From positions 169,260 through 233,259 of the forward strand of contig JBFLZR010000003.1 in the NCBI GenBank assembly GCA_040756055.1: a stretch of DNA of 64,000 nt, in the 5' to 3' direction. The stretch comes from Candidatus Zixiibacteriota bacterium. GTDB lineage: Bacteria > Zixibacteria > MSB-5A5 > GN15 > FEB-12. This document shows, piece by piece, positions 7,555 to 16,877 of this stretch. Numbering within the stretch: position 1 is the first letter of the stretch; each line of letters starts with the position of its first letter. Both the position numbers and the translations under genes were made by a program. The notes under the pieces are model-generated. The model searched no databases and was not told the DNA's origin. It saw nothing but the letters and a program-made list of their open reading frames with translations.

Positions 7555-10487
7555 TGTCGGCAGCATTTGCGATAGTCTCATCGATAATAGTGCTTGTCAC
7601 TGCTGTTTTCCTGGTCTACCGTCTTGGTTTTTTTGCGAGTGAGAAGTTGTCCGGCCGGTACGCCTTTCTCATCGGCGGATTTCTGCTGTTTGTCGCGTCC
7701 GCGTGGCAGGTAATCAGGTACACAACCGACTACAACTTATGGTTCATCGATGAAGCATACCCGATTCTCGACATCGGGCAGTTGTTGATCTTCGTGCTTG
7801 GCTCGCTGCTGATGGTTGTCGGTCTGGCGCTCTATGCCGATTTCTGGCAGACCCGTCGCGAAGAACTCTCCATCCGCGACCAGCACCTGTCCATTCTGAA
7901 CAATTTGCAGGATGATGCCCGTCAGCCATACCAGACAATGGAGCTGCTCGACATCGCGATAAAAGAGATCGTGAGTCATCTGCCGGAAACCTCCGGCGCG
8001 ATATTCCTTGCCAACCGGAGTCTTCGCCAGTTGGTGCTTACTTCGTCGGTCGGCTTCACCAAGCAGGAAACGGCTTTTCTCGAACGATACCCGTTCGGCC
8101 AGAATGTAGTCAGTCAGGCAATCGAGATGAGCGAGCCGATTATAACGGGCAATTTTGTGTTCGTAGATGCTTTGGGCAAGAGCATTGTTTCGCCTTACAA
8201 CTGCTGCCTCGTTCTGCCGTTGGCGGCGGGAACGGAGAAGATCGGGGCCATGCTGCTTCTATCGCAGCAAAGCAAGGCATTCGGCCGCGCCGAGATCAGG
8301 TATCTATCGCCTGTGGCCAACTGGCTGGCCGAAACCGTGAGATCATCGCGTCTGGCTAAAGAACTTGCCAGTGTCAAGGGGGAGTTGAGTTCCGCCTCGG
8401 CTCTTTATGATGATTTCAAGCACCGCATCGTTTCATCCGCCGATGCTTTTTCGGCTTCGGAAATACTCACGGCTTTCTGCCGCAGCCTGGTAGGACTGGC
8501 CGGTTCTCAATCGGTTCAGCTGCTTGGAATGAAAAACGGAATGCTGCACATTTTTGGCGGCAGCCAGCCGCTGATTGACCTCTCCGAGAACTACCGCACA
8601 GCTCTTATTGAAGCGCTCGACAGGAGAAAGCCGCTTATAATCAACCAGGAGGCGTCGGGCGACGAGGGCAGGACATATATCGCCCGTTCGACACTTCTTT
8701 ATCCAATGGGCGATCAGCCTGAAACAAGCGCCATAATGTTCATGAAGGATGGCTCTCCGTTCAGGGTGAGTGATGATGTTCTCAAGACAATGGAAGTTTT
8801 CACCAAACTGGCGCGTCTGACAATCCAGCAAAGCGAAATGCACCGTCTCGATATCACCCGTCGCAAAGGGCTCGATAAGATTGTCCGGCTCCTGCGCGTC
8901 GACCGGAGCGTGAATTTCCAGGCGGCCCCCGGCTTCTTTGTCAAACACCTGGCCGGTGTGTTGCCGGTTCGTTCGGTGGCGGTGACCTTCGCAAAACAGC
9001 GCAACGGTTCCTTTAAGGCGGTCGATGGAGTAAATGTTGCCGAAGATCAACTCGAAGGTATCGAGACTCTGCCGGGCGAAGGCGTGGTGGGTAGTGTTGC
9101 TGTCGATGCTCAAACGCACTTCATCTCCGGGCGGAACAACGTGATTCAGGCGCTGCGTTCTTTCGATGAAGTCAATCGCGACAACTTACAGAAGCTTTTC
9201 GGCGAGCAGGGACAACCCAATTTCATGGCGGCCTGTCCTATCGTAAAAGTGGATGAAATAGAAGGCGTGGCGCTGTTTTTCATGTTCGATGTTTCCGAAA
9301 ATGAGAAAAACGAGTGGCCGCGACTTTTGACCCTCGCGTCGGGACTCTTTTCACTACGGCTTACCATAACCGACCTCTACGAAAAACGTCTGCAACCGGA
9401 AACAGCCGACGCCGTGCCTGCCGGTAACCTCGGCGAAATAGTCAACCAGCTCAATAACCACCTGGCGGCAATTGTCGGCAACGCCGGATTGGCTGAGGTT
9501 CGTCAGGACCTGACAGGCGAGCTAAGACAACAGTTCCGGGGCATTATCGATGAAGCAGAGCGCGCTGCCGACCTTCTCAGAAGCGCTCTCGGGGAGAACA
9601 ACGCGGAAATATCTCCGGCAGAGGCCGTCGAACAACCTGCTACCTATCAGCTCAACGACATCGTTGATTCTGTTCTGACCGGGCACCGCATCTCGGACAA
9701 TCTGCACATGCTGGCCGGGCGCCCGCGCGAGATCAAACGGCAGCTTGGCAGTGTTCAGCAGGTCGCCTTTGGATCCGACGCTCTGCGGAGCCTCTTCGAA
9801 GAAGCGATTAGCCGCTTCGCCTCGGTTGCCGAAGACGACGATGTCATTACGGTCGCGACATATACCCGCGACGGGTATGTTTACCTTGATGTCTCCCGGC
9901 ACCATCGGGATTTTCCACCGGTGCAAAACGTAGCCGGCTTCGGGCATTATCAGCAGCCATCTCAAGCGCTCCAGCACCGACCGTCGGATACTTTCCTAAA
10001 GCATCTCGGCGATCGCCCGTCCTACTACTCGGTCGACCGGGTGTCATCCACACCATCCTATCTTTCTTTCAAGTTTCCCATTAAGAGTACACCGACGGTT
10101 GCTGCGACCGAAGGCCGCCGGCCGAGGATACTGGCTATCGACGATCAGGCTGTGATTCTGGACTTGATTTCGGCCATGTGCCAATCAACGGGCTATGATG
10201 TCAAGACGGCCGAGACGGGTCAGGGTGGCCTGGAGATGGCGTTGAGGGAGAAGTTCGATGTCATTTTGACCGACCTGGCCATGCCCGGTCTGTCCGGCGT
10301 CGAAATAGCCCACGAAATTCGCAAAAAACGACCGAATGTTCCCGTCGTGCTGGTCACCGGTTACGAGGTCAAAATCAGCGCGGAACGGCTTGAGGCGGCA
10401 GGAATAACCCGTGTGCTTCATAAGCCCTTCAGGATAGAGCAATTGACCGAAATTATAGAATCCCTCATAAAGCAGCCCACTGCCTGA
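7554..10487 (+). CDS. Membrane GAF-domain signalling protein with pseudokinase core and receiver domain
   Basis: 977 residues. Three hydrophobic helices lie in the first 105 residues, followed by two or three GAF-like sensor regions (about 130-275, 290-440, 450-615). A segment near 625-680 resembles a DHp helix pair of the type found in hybrid kinases, but the phosphoacceptor position is N631 (VNQLNNHL where AHDFNNLL is usual). The following region lacks recognisable N, G1 and G2 ATP-binding boxes. The C-terminal receiver is intact: IDDQ acid pair, D907 in LTDLAMPG, VTG and HKPF. It therefore probably receives phosphate from another kinase. It is coupled to miaB by a one-base overlap. Confidence 0.8.
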   Translation: MSAAFAIVSSIIVLVTAVFLVYRLGFFASEKLSGRYAFLIGGFLLFVASAWQVIRYTTDYNLWFIDEAYPILDIGQLLIFVLGSLLMVVGLALYADFWQTRREELSIRDQHLSILNNLQDDARQPYQTMELLDIAIKEIVSHLPETSGAIFLANRSLRQLVLTSSVGFTKQETAFLERYPFGQNVVSQAIEMSEPIITGNFVFVDALGKSIVSPYNCCLVLPLAAGTEKIGAMLLLSQQSKAFGRAEIRYLSPVANWLAETVRSSRLAKELASVKGELSSASALYDDFKHRIVSSADAFSASEILTAFCRSLVGLAGSQSVQLLGMKNGMLHIFGGSQPLIDLSENYRTALIEALDRRKPLIINQEASGDEGRTYIARSTLLYPMGDQPETSAIMFMKDGSPFRVSDDVLKTMEVFTKLARLTIQQSEMHRLDITRRKGLDKIVRLLRVDRSVNFQAAPGFFVKHLAGVLPVRSVAVTFAKQRNGSFKAVDGVNVAEDQLEGIETLPGEGVVGSVAVDAQTHFISGRNNVIQALRSFDEVNRDNLQKLFGEQGQPNFMAACPIVKVDEIEGVALFFMFDVSENEKNEWPRLLTLASGLFSLRLTITDLYEKRLQPETADAVPAGNLGEIVNQLNNHLAAIVGNAGLAEVRQDLTGELRQQFRGIIDEAERAADLLRSALGENNAEISPAEAVEQPATYQLNDIVDSVLTGHRISDNLHMLAGRPREIKRQLGSVQQVAFGSDALRSLFEEAISRFASVAEDDDVITVATYTRDGYVYLDVSRHHRDFPPVQNVAGFGHYQQPSQALQHRPSDTFLKHLGDRPSYYSVDRVSSTPSYLSFKFPIKSTPTVAATEGRRPRILAIDDQAVILDLISAMCQSTGYDVKTAETGQGGLEMALREKFDVILTDLAMPGLSGVEIAHEIRKKRPNVPVVLVTGYEVKISAERLEAAGITRVLHKPFRIEQLTEIIESLIKQPTA

Positions 10488-10551
10488 TTTTTCCGCTCCC
10501 GTCAGCATAAACCATTACATCTTTTGACCGATATTATCGATAAGGTGTAAG

Positions 10552-11874
10552 ATGAAGAAGATTTCGATAATCGATCAAATACGCCGGGATACGGATCTGC
10601 TGTCTTTGCCGCAGGTATTATCAGAAGTTCTCGGGGAGGTAGGCAAAGAGGATTTCTCCGCCAACAAACTGGCCGACATAATCCTCAAGGATCCATCCCT
10701 GACCAGCCGCGTGCTGCGCATGTCGAATTCTTCGTTTTACCAGAGGTTCGCTGAGATCAAAACAGTGCACCAGGCCATTTCCGTGCTTGGCGCAACCACC
10801 GTCAAGTGTCTCGCCCTGTCGACCTCCGTCTTTCACCCCGAAAAGATAGCTCGCGAAAGCGGTGTCGATGCCGCTGAGTATTTCATGTATGTTCTTTCAG
10901 TGGCTGCCGGATGCCAGAAGATTGCAAGGGCGGTTTCATATCCATCCACCGAGGAAGCTTTCATTGCCGGGCTTTTACACGATATCGGCGTGATGTTTTT
11001 CCTCCATAAGTACCCCCGTGAATACAAACAAATAATCGCCCACGAGTCACATGTCGATTCCTTGGCCGAGGCCGAGAAGAACATCTTCGGGACCGACCAT
11101 ACCGAGGTTGGATTGCACATGGCCGAGGTTTGGCGGATCCCGCGTGAAATTGTCGAGGCTATCGGCAACCACCATTCCTCGCCGGTAAAAGGCGAAGGCG
11201 GCAGTCTCTCGAATATCGTCCGCCTGGCGGTTCTTATGTCCCGCGACCGCTGGTCAGGATACGAAGTCGGGCTGGAAGACAGGCTGAACGAAATCAACGC
11301 CGCCGCCGGGACACTGTCTTTAAGCAAAGACCAGATCGACAGCATTTCGAGTTCGCTGCTGATCGATACCCTTGAGATCGCCGAGTACCTTGGCCTTGAT
11401 ATAGGCAACGTTGAGGCTATGCTGACCCAGGCTAACCAGGAAATCTGGAAGACCTACCTGATAGTTGAAAACCTCTTCAAAGAACGCCAGGAACTCAGCC
11501 AGAGTTTGCTCAGAGAAGAGCGCGCCAAAGGCGCGGTCGAATCAAAAAATATCGCCATGGCCACTCTCTCGCACTATCTGAACAATGCCGTGATGGCCAT
11601 ATACGGGCGGTCCCAGATTCTGCGCCTGATGTTGCAGAAAGGCCAGACCGAAAGAATCCTCGAGCAGCTCGAGGACAACCTTCAGAGAATAGACCAGTCG
11701 GTCAAGAGAATCGTCGCTGTCCTTGAAGAGATGAAGCAGGTCTCGCCAATCGACCAGAAGAAATTCGATTCCATGTCAAAGGCTATGAATATCGATGACC
11801 GTATCGCCAAGAGGCTTGCCAAGCTCAATGAGACCGCCAAATGGGATGAGGTTATTGCTCCTCCCGCCAAGTAA
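10552..11874 (+). CDS. HDOD-domain protein with C-terminal histidine phosphoacceptor (DHp) helices
   Basis: 440 residues. The N-terminal two thirds is an HDOD domain (LPQVLSEVL, the FIAGLLHDIGVMFFL segment, and AIGNHHSS). HDOD proteins are signalling outputs and scaffolds related to HD phosphohydrolases. After a coiled-coil stretch the C terminus has TLSHYLNNAVMAIYGRSQIL, matching a histidine kinase H-box with the His at residue 341, plus the second DHp helix, but the protein ends without any ATPase domain. H341 could be phosphorylated by another kinase and pass phosphate to the receiver encoded just upstream. The phosphotransfer proposal is inference. Confidence 0.8.
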   Translation: MKKISIIDQIRRDTDLLSLPQVLSEVLGEVGKEDFSANKLADIILKDPSLTSRVLRMSNSSFYQRFAEIKTVHQAISVLGATTVKCLALSTSVFHPEKIARESGVDAAEYFMYVLSVAAGCQKIARAVSYPSTEEAFIAGLLHDIGVMFFLHKYPREYKQIIAHESHVDSLAEAEKNIFGTDHTEVGLHMAEVWRIPREIVEAIGNHHSSPVKGEGGSLSNIVRLAVLMSRDRWSGYEVGLEDRLNEINAAAGTLSLSKDQIDSISSSLLIDTLEIAEYLGLDIGNVEAMLTQANQEIWKTYLIVENLFKERQELSQSLLREERAKGAVESKNIAMATLSHYLNNAVMAIYGRSQILRLMLQKGQTERILEQLEDNLQRIDQSVKRIVAVLEEMKQVSPIDQKKFDSMSKAMNIDDRIAKRLAKLNETAKWDEVIAPPAK

Positions 11875-11883
11875 TCACCACAG

Positions 11884-11912
11884 TTGACCACGACCCTTAT
11901 TTTTCTTATCAT
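11884..11912 (+). promoter_or_regulatory. Promoter immediately before aroC, likely leaderless start
   Basis: TTGACC (11884-11889) and TATCAT (11907-11912) are separated by 17 bases. The -10 box ends only five bases before the ATG at 11918, so the predicted start site falls on or next to the start codon. No Shine-Dalgarno sequence precedes this ATG, which fits a leaderless mRNA. Confidence 0.5.
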
Positions 11913-11917
11913 CTGCT

Positions 11918-13117
11918 ATGCTTAGATTTCTCACTTCGGGCGAATCTCACGGCCCGCAACTGACTGCCATAATCGATGGCTTCCCGGCCGGCTTCAAAGT
12001 CGACATCAAGAAGATAAATTCGGAACTTGCTCGCCGTCAGAAAGGCTTCGGCCGGGGGGGCAGGATGAAGATTGAAAATGATAAAGTCGATATAGTGTCC
12101 GGCCTGCGTGGCGGCGTGACGCTTGGTTCTCCCGTAACGCTGGTGATCGTCAATAAGGACTGGACCAACTGGCGCAATGTAATGCATCCCACACAGCCTG
12201 TCTCGGGCAAACTGTCCGCGAGAGAACAAGAGCTTGCCGGAGAAATTACCGGCCCAAGACCGGGACACGCCGACCTGCCCGGCGCGATCAAGTTTGCTCA
12301 CCGCGATATCAGAAATGTTCTGGAGAGAGCGTCAGCACGAGAGACTGCCGCGAGAACCGCCGTCGGCGCTTTGGCCCGTCAGTTCCTGGAGCATTTTAAT
12401 GTCCAGATTGTCTCACAGGTGACCCGGATCGGCGACGTCGTTATGCCCGGGATATCTTATCCGGAGAATCTTGAGGTTTGGCGCGAGCGCGTTGAAAAGT
12501 CACTGGTACGTTGCCCCGACTCCAAAATCGGCGCAAAGATGATCGAGGCTATAAAAGCGGCCAAGAAAGCAAAAGACTCTCTGGGCGGGGTTGTCGAAGT
12601 CATCACACGCGGTCTGCCGGTTGGACTGGGAAGTTACACCCAATGGGATCTTCGCATGGACAGCCGTCTGGCGGCAGCATTTATGTCCATTCCATCCGTT
12701 AAAGGCGTCGAAATCGGGCTGGGCTTCAAAGCGGCCGAAAAAAGAGGCAGTCAGGTACACGATGAGATAGAATTTCTGGAAAAAGTAAGACCTGCCTCGA
12801 AAGATTTCGTGCGTAAGTCAAATAACGCAGGTGGAATAGAAGGTGGCATTTCAAATGGAGAAGACATCATCGTGCGTGCCGCTGTAAAACCGGTTTCAAC
12901 CCTGTACCGTCCGCTGAATACGGTCGATACAGTCACCCGGAAGACTGTCAAGGCCAGGATCGAGCGGGCGGATACGTGTGTTGTTCCCGCCGTTGCCGTC
13001 ATAGGTGAGGCCGTGGCGGCGGTTGTCTTTATGGATACTTTCCTTGATAAATTCGGCCATGATAACATGGCTGAGATTGAGGCCAACTACCAGGGGTTCC
13101 TGGCAAGGGGGTTGTAG
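11918..13117 (+). CDS. aroC: Chorismate synthase
   Basis: 399 residues. Converts 5-enolpyruvylshikimate-3-phosphate to chorismate with reduced FMN, the last common step of aromatic amino acid synthesis. Family signatures are present in order: GESHGPQL near the N terminus, RPGHADLPGAIKF, SARETAARTAVGALARQ, GLGFKAAEKRGSQVHDE and NNAGGIEGGISNGEDI. Length is at the longer end of the family. ATG 11918 yields the standard N terminus MLRFLTSGESHG. There is no SD; the promoter arrangement suggests leaderless translation. Confidence 0.96.
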   Translation: MLRFLTSGESHGPQLTAIIDGFPAGFKVDIKKINSELARRQKGFGRGGRMKIENDKVDIVSGLRGGVTLGSPVTLVIVNKDWTNWRNVMHPTQPVSGKLSAREQELAGEITGPRPGHADLPGAIKFAHRDIRNVLERASARETAARTAVGALARQFLEHFNVQIVSQVTRIGDVVMPGISYPENLEVWRERVEKSLVRCPDSKIGAKMIEAIKAAKKAKDSLGGVVEVITRGLPVGLGSYTQWDLRMDSRLAAAFMSIPSVKGVEIGLGFKAAEKRGSQVHDEIEFLEKVRPASKDFVRKSNNAGGIEGGISNGEDIIVRAAVKPVSTLYRPLNTVDTVTRKTVKARIERADTCVVPAVAVIGEAVAAVVFMDTFLDKFGHDNMAEIEANYQGFLARGL

Positions 13118-13220
13118 CACGTTTTTTTTCTTCCCTTTTTCCACAAAATACCATAAAATGGGTAAGAGTAATAGATTATTATGGTGAAATAGACCCTCAA
13201 TATATACTTGGAGATTTTAG

Positions 13221-14714
13221 ATGACATACAAATATTCAGCCGGCCCGATCGAAGAATTTCATGGCGGAACTGCTGTCATTTTCCTGCCGCAATTCGAAAA
13301 AGTCTCCGACCGATTGCTTAAGAAACTCGATGAAGCTACTGCCGGTTCTGTTACGACCATGCTGGAGTCCGGTGAGTTTTGCGGCAAGGAGAAAGAGCTG
13401 GCTGTTATCTATCGAACCAGCGGTTTTAAGGCGGACAGAATAATCCTTGCCGGGTTGGGCGAATCAAAGAAAATAGACGCCGACAGCTATCGCAAAGCGG
13501 CCGGCATTGCCTCGCGTTCCAAGGCCCTCACCACCGCCCGAAAGGCTGCTTTCTATCTCGGCAAAGGTCGCAAGGAAGAGTTTTATCAGGCGGCAGTGGA
13601 AGGCTATCTGCTCGGATCACACAAGCTCCTTGAATTCAAGACGGGCAAAAGCAGCAAGGATGAAAATGTCTTGGACGAGATAACGTTCATCTCCGATGAT
13701 TCAAAGGACCTCAAAAAGATAGAGAAGGCTGTTGGCCGTGGCGTTATTTACGCCGAAAGCCAAAATCTCGTAAGAGTCCTGGCCAACACTCCCGGAAATC
13801 ATCTCACGCCACGGTTACTTGCGGCCAAAGCCCAGGAACTTGCCAAAGCGCATGGACTTCGATGCACAATCCTTGAAGAAAAGCAGATTGTGAGAGAGAA
13901 GATGGGCGCTCTCATGGCGGTTGCCAAAGGGGCCACCGAGCCGCCTCGCTTCATTGTCCTCGAACACCGCGGGGCTTCTGCCTCAAGCAAGCCGATAGTG
14001 CTGGTGGGAAAGGGTGTTACTTTTGACACCGGCGGCATTTCGCTCAAACCGGCTCTGAATATGCACGAAATGAAAAGCGACATGGCCGGAGCGGCGGCTG
14101 TTCTTGCGGCGGTTGTCGCGGCGGCCCGCTTAAAAATCCCCCAGAATGTTGTTGGACTTATGCCGGCCACTGAGAATGTCCCTTCCGCCACGGCAACCAA
14201 GCCCGGTGATATCGTCACCTCCCGCAAAGGCCTGACCATTGAGATTATCAATACCGATGCCGAAGGTCGGTTGATTCTCGCGGATGCTTTAGATTACGCG
14301 AACAAGTTCAAGCCGCAGGCAGTTGTCGATATAGCGACCCTGACCGGTTCGGCTCTCGTTGTTCTGGGATACGCCGGTATTCCCATATTGGGCAACAATC
14401 CGAAGCTGATTAAGGCTATCCAAGAAGCAGCCGAAGCTACCGCCGAGAGAGTATGGGAATTGCCTATCTGGGATGAACACCGTGAGAATATGAAATCTAC
14501 TATAGCCGATGTCGTCAATTCACATGGACGGCCGGGTGCCACTATCACCGCCGCGGCTTTTCTGGAGAACTTTATCGGCGACTATCCCTGGGCACATGTT
14601 GATATTGCTTCGGTCGATACCGAGCCGAGTGGACGCCCCTATATCCCCAAGGGCGTAACGGGTATTGGAGCCCGCCTGCTGATTGATTTGGTTCACAGGT
14701 GGAAAAGGCTCTGA
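13221..14714 (+). CDS. pepA: Leucyl aminopeptidase, M17 family
   Basis: 497 residues, a cytosolic di-metal aminopeptidase that removes N-terminal residues from peptides. The C-terminal catalytic domain shows GKGVTFDTGGISLKP and the signature NTDAEGRLILADAL; the variable N-terminal domain covers about the first 170 residues. ATG 13221 has GGAG about nine bases upstream. A strong terminator follows at 14736. Peptidases are frequent in this window (Lon-like, M17, M28, M50), which fits a proteolytic lifestyle. Confidence 0.95.
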   Translation: MTYKYSAGPIEEFHGGTAVIFLPQFEKVSDRLLKKLDEATAGSVTTMLESGEFCGKEKELAVIYRTSGFKADRIILAGLGESKKIDADSYRKAAGIASRSKALTTARKAAFYLGKGRKEEFYQAAVEGYLLGSHKLLEFKTGKSSKDENVLDEITFISDDSKDLKKIEKAVGRGVIYAESQNLVRVLANTPGNHLTPRLLAAKAQELAKAHGLRCTILEEKQIVREKMGALMAVAKGATEPPRFIVLEHRGASASSKPIVLVGKGVTFDTGGISLKPALNMHEMKSDMAGAAAVLAAVVAAARLKIPQNVVGLMPATENVPSATATKPGDIVTSRKGLTIEIINTDAEGRLILADALDYANKFKPQAVVDIATLTGSALVVLGYAGIPILGNNPKLIKAIQEAAEATAERVWELPIWDEHRENMKSTIADVVNSHGRPGATITAAAFLENFIGDYPWAHVDIASVDTEPSGRPYIPKGVTGIGARLLIDLVHRWKRL

Positions 14715-14735
14715 GCAAGACGGTCCTATGAGATA

Positions 14736-14763
14736 AAAGGCCGCCTTTTAGGCGGCCTTTCCC
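14736..14763. terminator. Intrinsic terminator shared by convergent pepA and the propeller gene
   Basis: AAAGGCCGCC (14736-14745) and GGCGGCCTTT (14751-14760) form a perfect 10-bp stem with a five-base TTTTA loop. The stem is symmetric and its ends are A-rich and T-rich, so it can act on both strands between the two converging genes. Confidence 0.85.
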
Positions 14764-14782
14764 AATTTGGTCAAAGGGCTGG

Positions 14783-15793
14783 TCAGCGCGACCAGCAAGG
14801 CGCTGTATCCTTTCCCGGGCGGGTCAACCGCCGCAGATTATTGCCTTCAATGTCACAGATCCAGATGGAACCATCATCGGTCGCGAACGTCAACCACTTC
14901 GCGTCCGGAGAAAACGAGGGAGGATACTGTGCCAGCGTCGTACGCGCCGGTGCCTTTACAATGAGACTCTTCTCCAGAAGGTCAGGGGAGAGTCTGTACA
15001 ACCCTGCTTCCGCCGAATCGACGCCAATGGCAGCCAACCACGCGCCATCGGGTGACCATCTCGGCGCCACCAGCCCCATATTCTTCGCGGCCAGAGTTCC
15101 AATCGAATCAAGCGATATCTTGATCTCGTCGGTGGACAGCACCACAATTCCGCCGGGCTGATACTCATCAAAGAAAACAAAAGCGATATCCCCCGAATCA
15201 TTCATCGTGGGCGTTACCAGAAACAACTCCTCCTCCTGCTTCCAGTCCGGGCGGAGCAACTCTATTTCACCGTCGGCGACATTTAGAAGGCACAGCTGAT
15301 AGCTGGGATGGTGGGCGCTGATTCGATCCGCGTTCATATCGTTCCATAACAGGATTTTCGCGCCGTCACCACTCCACTCGGGACCGCGTGCCCCGAGTTG
15401 TTCGGTCAGTCGGATCCAGTGTTTCATATTTCCGGTATCGGCTGAATCGAGATCGCATAGAAAAAGGTCGTACACTTTGTGACGGCCGCCCGTCATGTCC
15501 GGCGCCTTCAAATCGACAACTCCGGAACGCGTGAACACTATTTGGCGGTTGTCCGGCGACCAGGAGAGTCTTCCGTCAGCGTTGTGTACCTCGCAGACCA
15601 TTCGCTGATTGGTACCATCGGCATCCATAATCCAGATATTGCCTGCCCGGATGTAGGCAATTTGTCCCGACGGTGCTAAAAGTTGGGAGGCGGAATCAGA
15701 AGGCGGCGTCTGCGCCGACGCCGCCGTTATCATCACAACGACTAAAATTATATGCAGTGAGGCTATATGCATGACTCGATATGGAAACTTCAC
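14783..15793 (-). CDS. Exported TolB-like beta-propeller protein
   Basis: 336 residues. A GTG start at 15793 has AGGAG eight bases upstream. The N terminus carries a signal peptide (hydrophobic IILVVVMITAASAQ). The mature part contains repeated PD40/TolB-type blades: IAYIRAGNIWIMDADGTN, LSWSPDNRQIVFTR, and near the C terminus FSPDAKWLTFATDDGSIW. Such propellers are periplasmic or surface binding modules, often tied to peptidase or envelope functions. It is downstream of, and parallel to, the outer-membrane barrel gene. The specific ligand cannot be told. Confidence 0.85.
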   Translation of the reverse strand: MKFPYRVMHIASLHIILVVVMITAASAQTPPSDSASQLLAPSGQIAYIRAGNIWIMDADGTNQRMVCEVHNADGRLSWSPDNRQIVFTRSGVVDLKAPDMTGGRHKVYDLFLCDLDSADTGNMKHWIRLTEQLGARGPEWSGDGAKILLWNDMNADRISAHHPSYQLCLLNVADGEIELLRPDWKQEEELFLVTPTMNDSGDIAFVFFDEYQPGGIVVLSTDEIKISLDSIGTLAAKNMGLVAPRWSPDGAWLAAIGVDSAEAGLYRLSPDLLEKSLIVKAPARTTLAQYPPSFSPDAKWLTFATDDGSIWICDIEGNNLRRLTRPGKDTAPCWSR

Positions 15794-15882
15794 TTAAACC
15801 ACTCCTGTGAAACTCGACATCCTGCTTACCTAAAGAATGCGAGTCGCTCCGTACGAGTCAACAATATACTTTCCGGCTGTTT

Positions 15883-16728
15883 TTACCAGCTGAAGAAACG
15901 CTTCAACTCCAGCTTACCGGTGAAGCCGGACAGGCCAAGATCCACTCTACCGTCCGAATCTCCGGTATAAGAAGCGATAATCTCCTCATCCTGGTCGTTA
16001 TACCAGGCGACATTATCGAAATTCAAATACAAGTATTTGAAGTCTACGCCCAGTACCAGGCCGAAAACTCTTGTCGGGTAGTCAGCGCCCGCGCCAAACG
16101 AAAACCCGAGAGCCTGATCCTTGAACGTAGCGTTATCGGCGTCGCTGGTATTGGTCGCGAGATTCAAATTCTGATACTCCGACCATACATCCCACTGGGC
16201 TTGGTAAAAGCCGACACCGGCGTTAACTCTCAATGAGATGTTTTCCAGTTCTTGATCGACTTTGGGCGGATTGTAAAAATAGTACTGGATCATCGTCGAG
16301 GCGCCATAAACATGGACCTCCGACGACGGGTTCTCGATGTACGCGCCCACCGGCTCATAGAAATAACTGCCTTCGAGGCTCTCGCCGATCTTGAGCCAGT
16401 ATTCGACGCCAACCGACCAGGCGAAACGTTTGTTGAACATCATACCAAAGTCGAGTCCGAAAGTTTTCGCATCACCGAGCCAGGAAATGGTGGCGTCGGT
16501 GAAGTTCACGGTTTCATAGCTGGCGAACTTGTTGTAGTCGTTGTCGCGATTGATGCGATTCAACGCAAAATAGCCCGAAACCCACGTCAGCTTTTTGGTA
16601 TGTTTCTTCTCGATCTTGTTCATGTACTTCTGGATGAATTCATCTTCAGACGAGTCGCCGGCATTTACGATCACGGCCGACAAGAGTAAACATATCCCCG
16701 TCAGCGCAATAATGATTCTTGGACGCAT
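15883..16728 (-). CDS. Outer-membrane beta-barrel protein
   Basis: 281 residues with a signal peptide (IIIALTGICLLLSAVIVNAG). AGGAGG precedes the ATG at 16728. The mature protein alternates polar and aromatic residues (for example FGLDFGMMFNKRFAWSVGVEYWL and VFGLVLGVDFKYLYLNFDNV), as in transmembrane beta strands, and ends in an aromatic residue (LKRFFSW) as expected for BAM substrates. No OmpA-type peptidoglycan domain is present. Function beyond membrane localisation is unknown. Confidence 0.75.
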   Translation of the reverse strand: MRPRIIIALTGICLLLSAVIVNAGDSSEDEFIQKYMNKIEKKHTKKLTWVSGYFALNRINRDNDYNKFASYETVNFTDATISWLGDAKTFGLDFGMMFNKRFAWSVGVEYWLKIGESLEGSYFYEPVGAYIENPSSEVHVYGASTMIQYYFYNPPKVDQELENISLRVNAGVGFYQAQWDVWSEYQNLNLATNTSDADNATFKDQALGFSFGAGADYPTRVFGLVLGVDFKYLYLNFDNVAWYNDQDEEIIASYTGDSDGRVDLGLSGFTGKLELKRFFSW

Positions 16729-16820
16729 TTTTCCTCCTGCATTTCGAAAGTGCTTGGTTTTCTATTATGTATCGGAAAAAAGGTGTGTTTTCTTGACGGT
16801 ATTGATTTTGGGAATGGGGG

Positions 16821-16848
16821 AAACAAAAAGGCGGGTCAGCGACCCGCC
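16821..16848 (-). terminator. Intrinsic terminator of the PFOR gene
   Basis: GGCGGGTC (16830-16837) and GACCCGCC (16841-16848) pair perfectly around a three-base loop. Read on the minus strand the stem is followed by CTTTTTGTTT. It lies 30 bases beyond the PFOR stop. Confidence 0.85.
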
Positions 16849-16877
16849 TTAGTTGTTGCCAGTAAATAAGTTATGTT

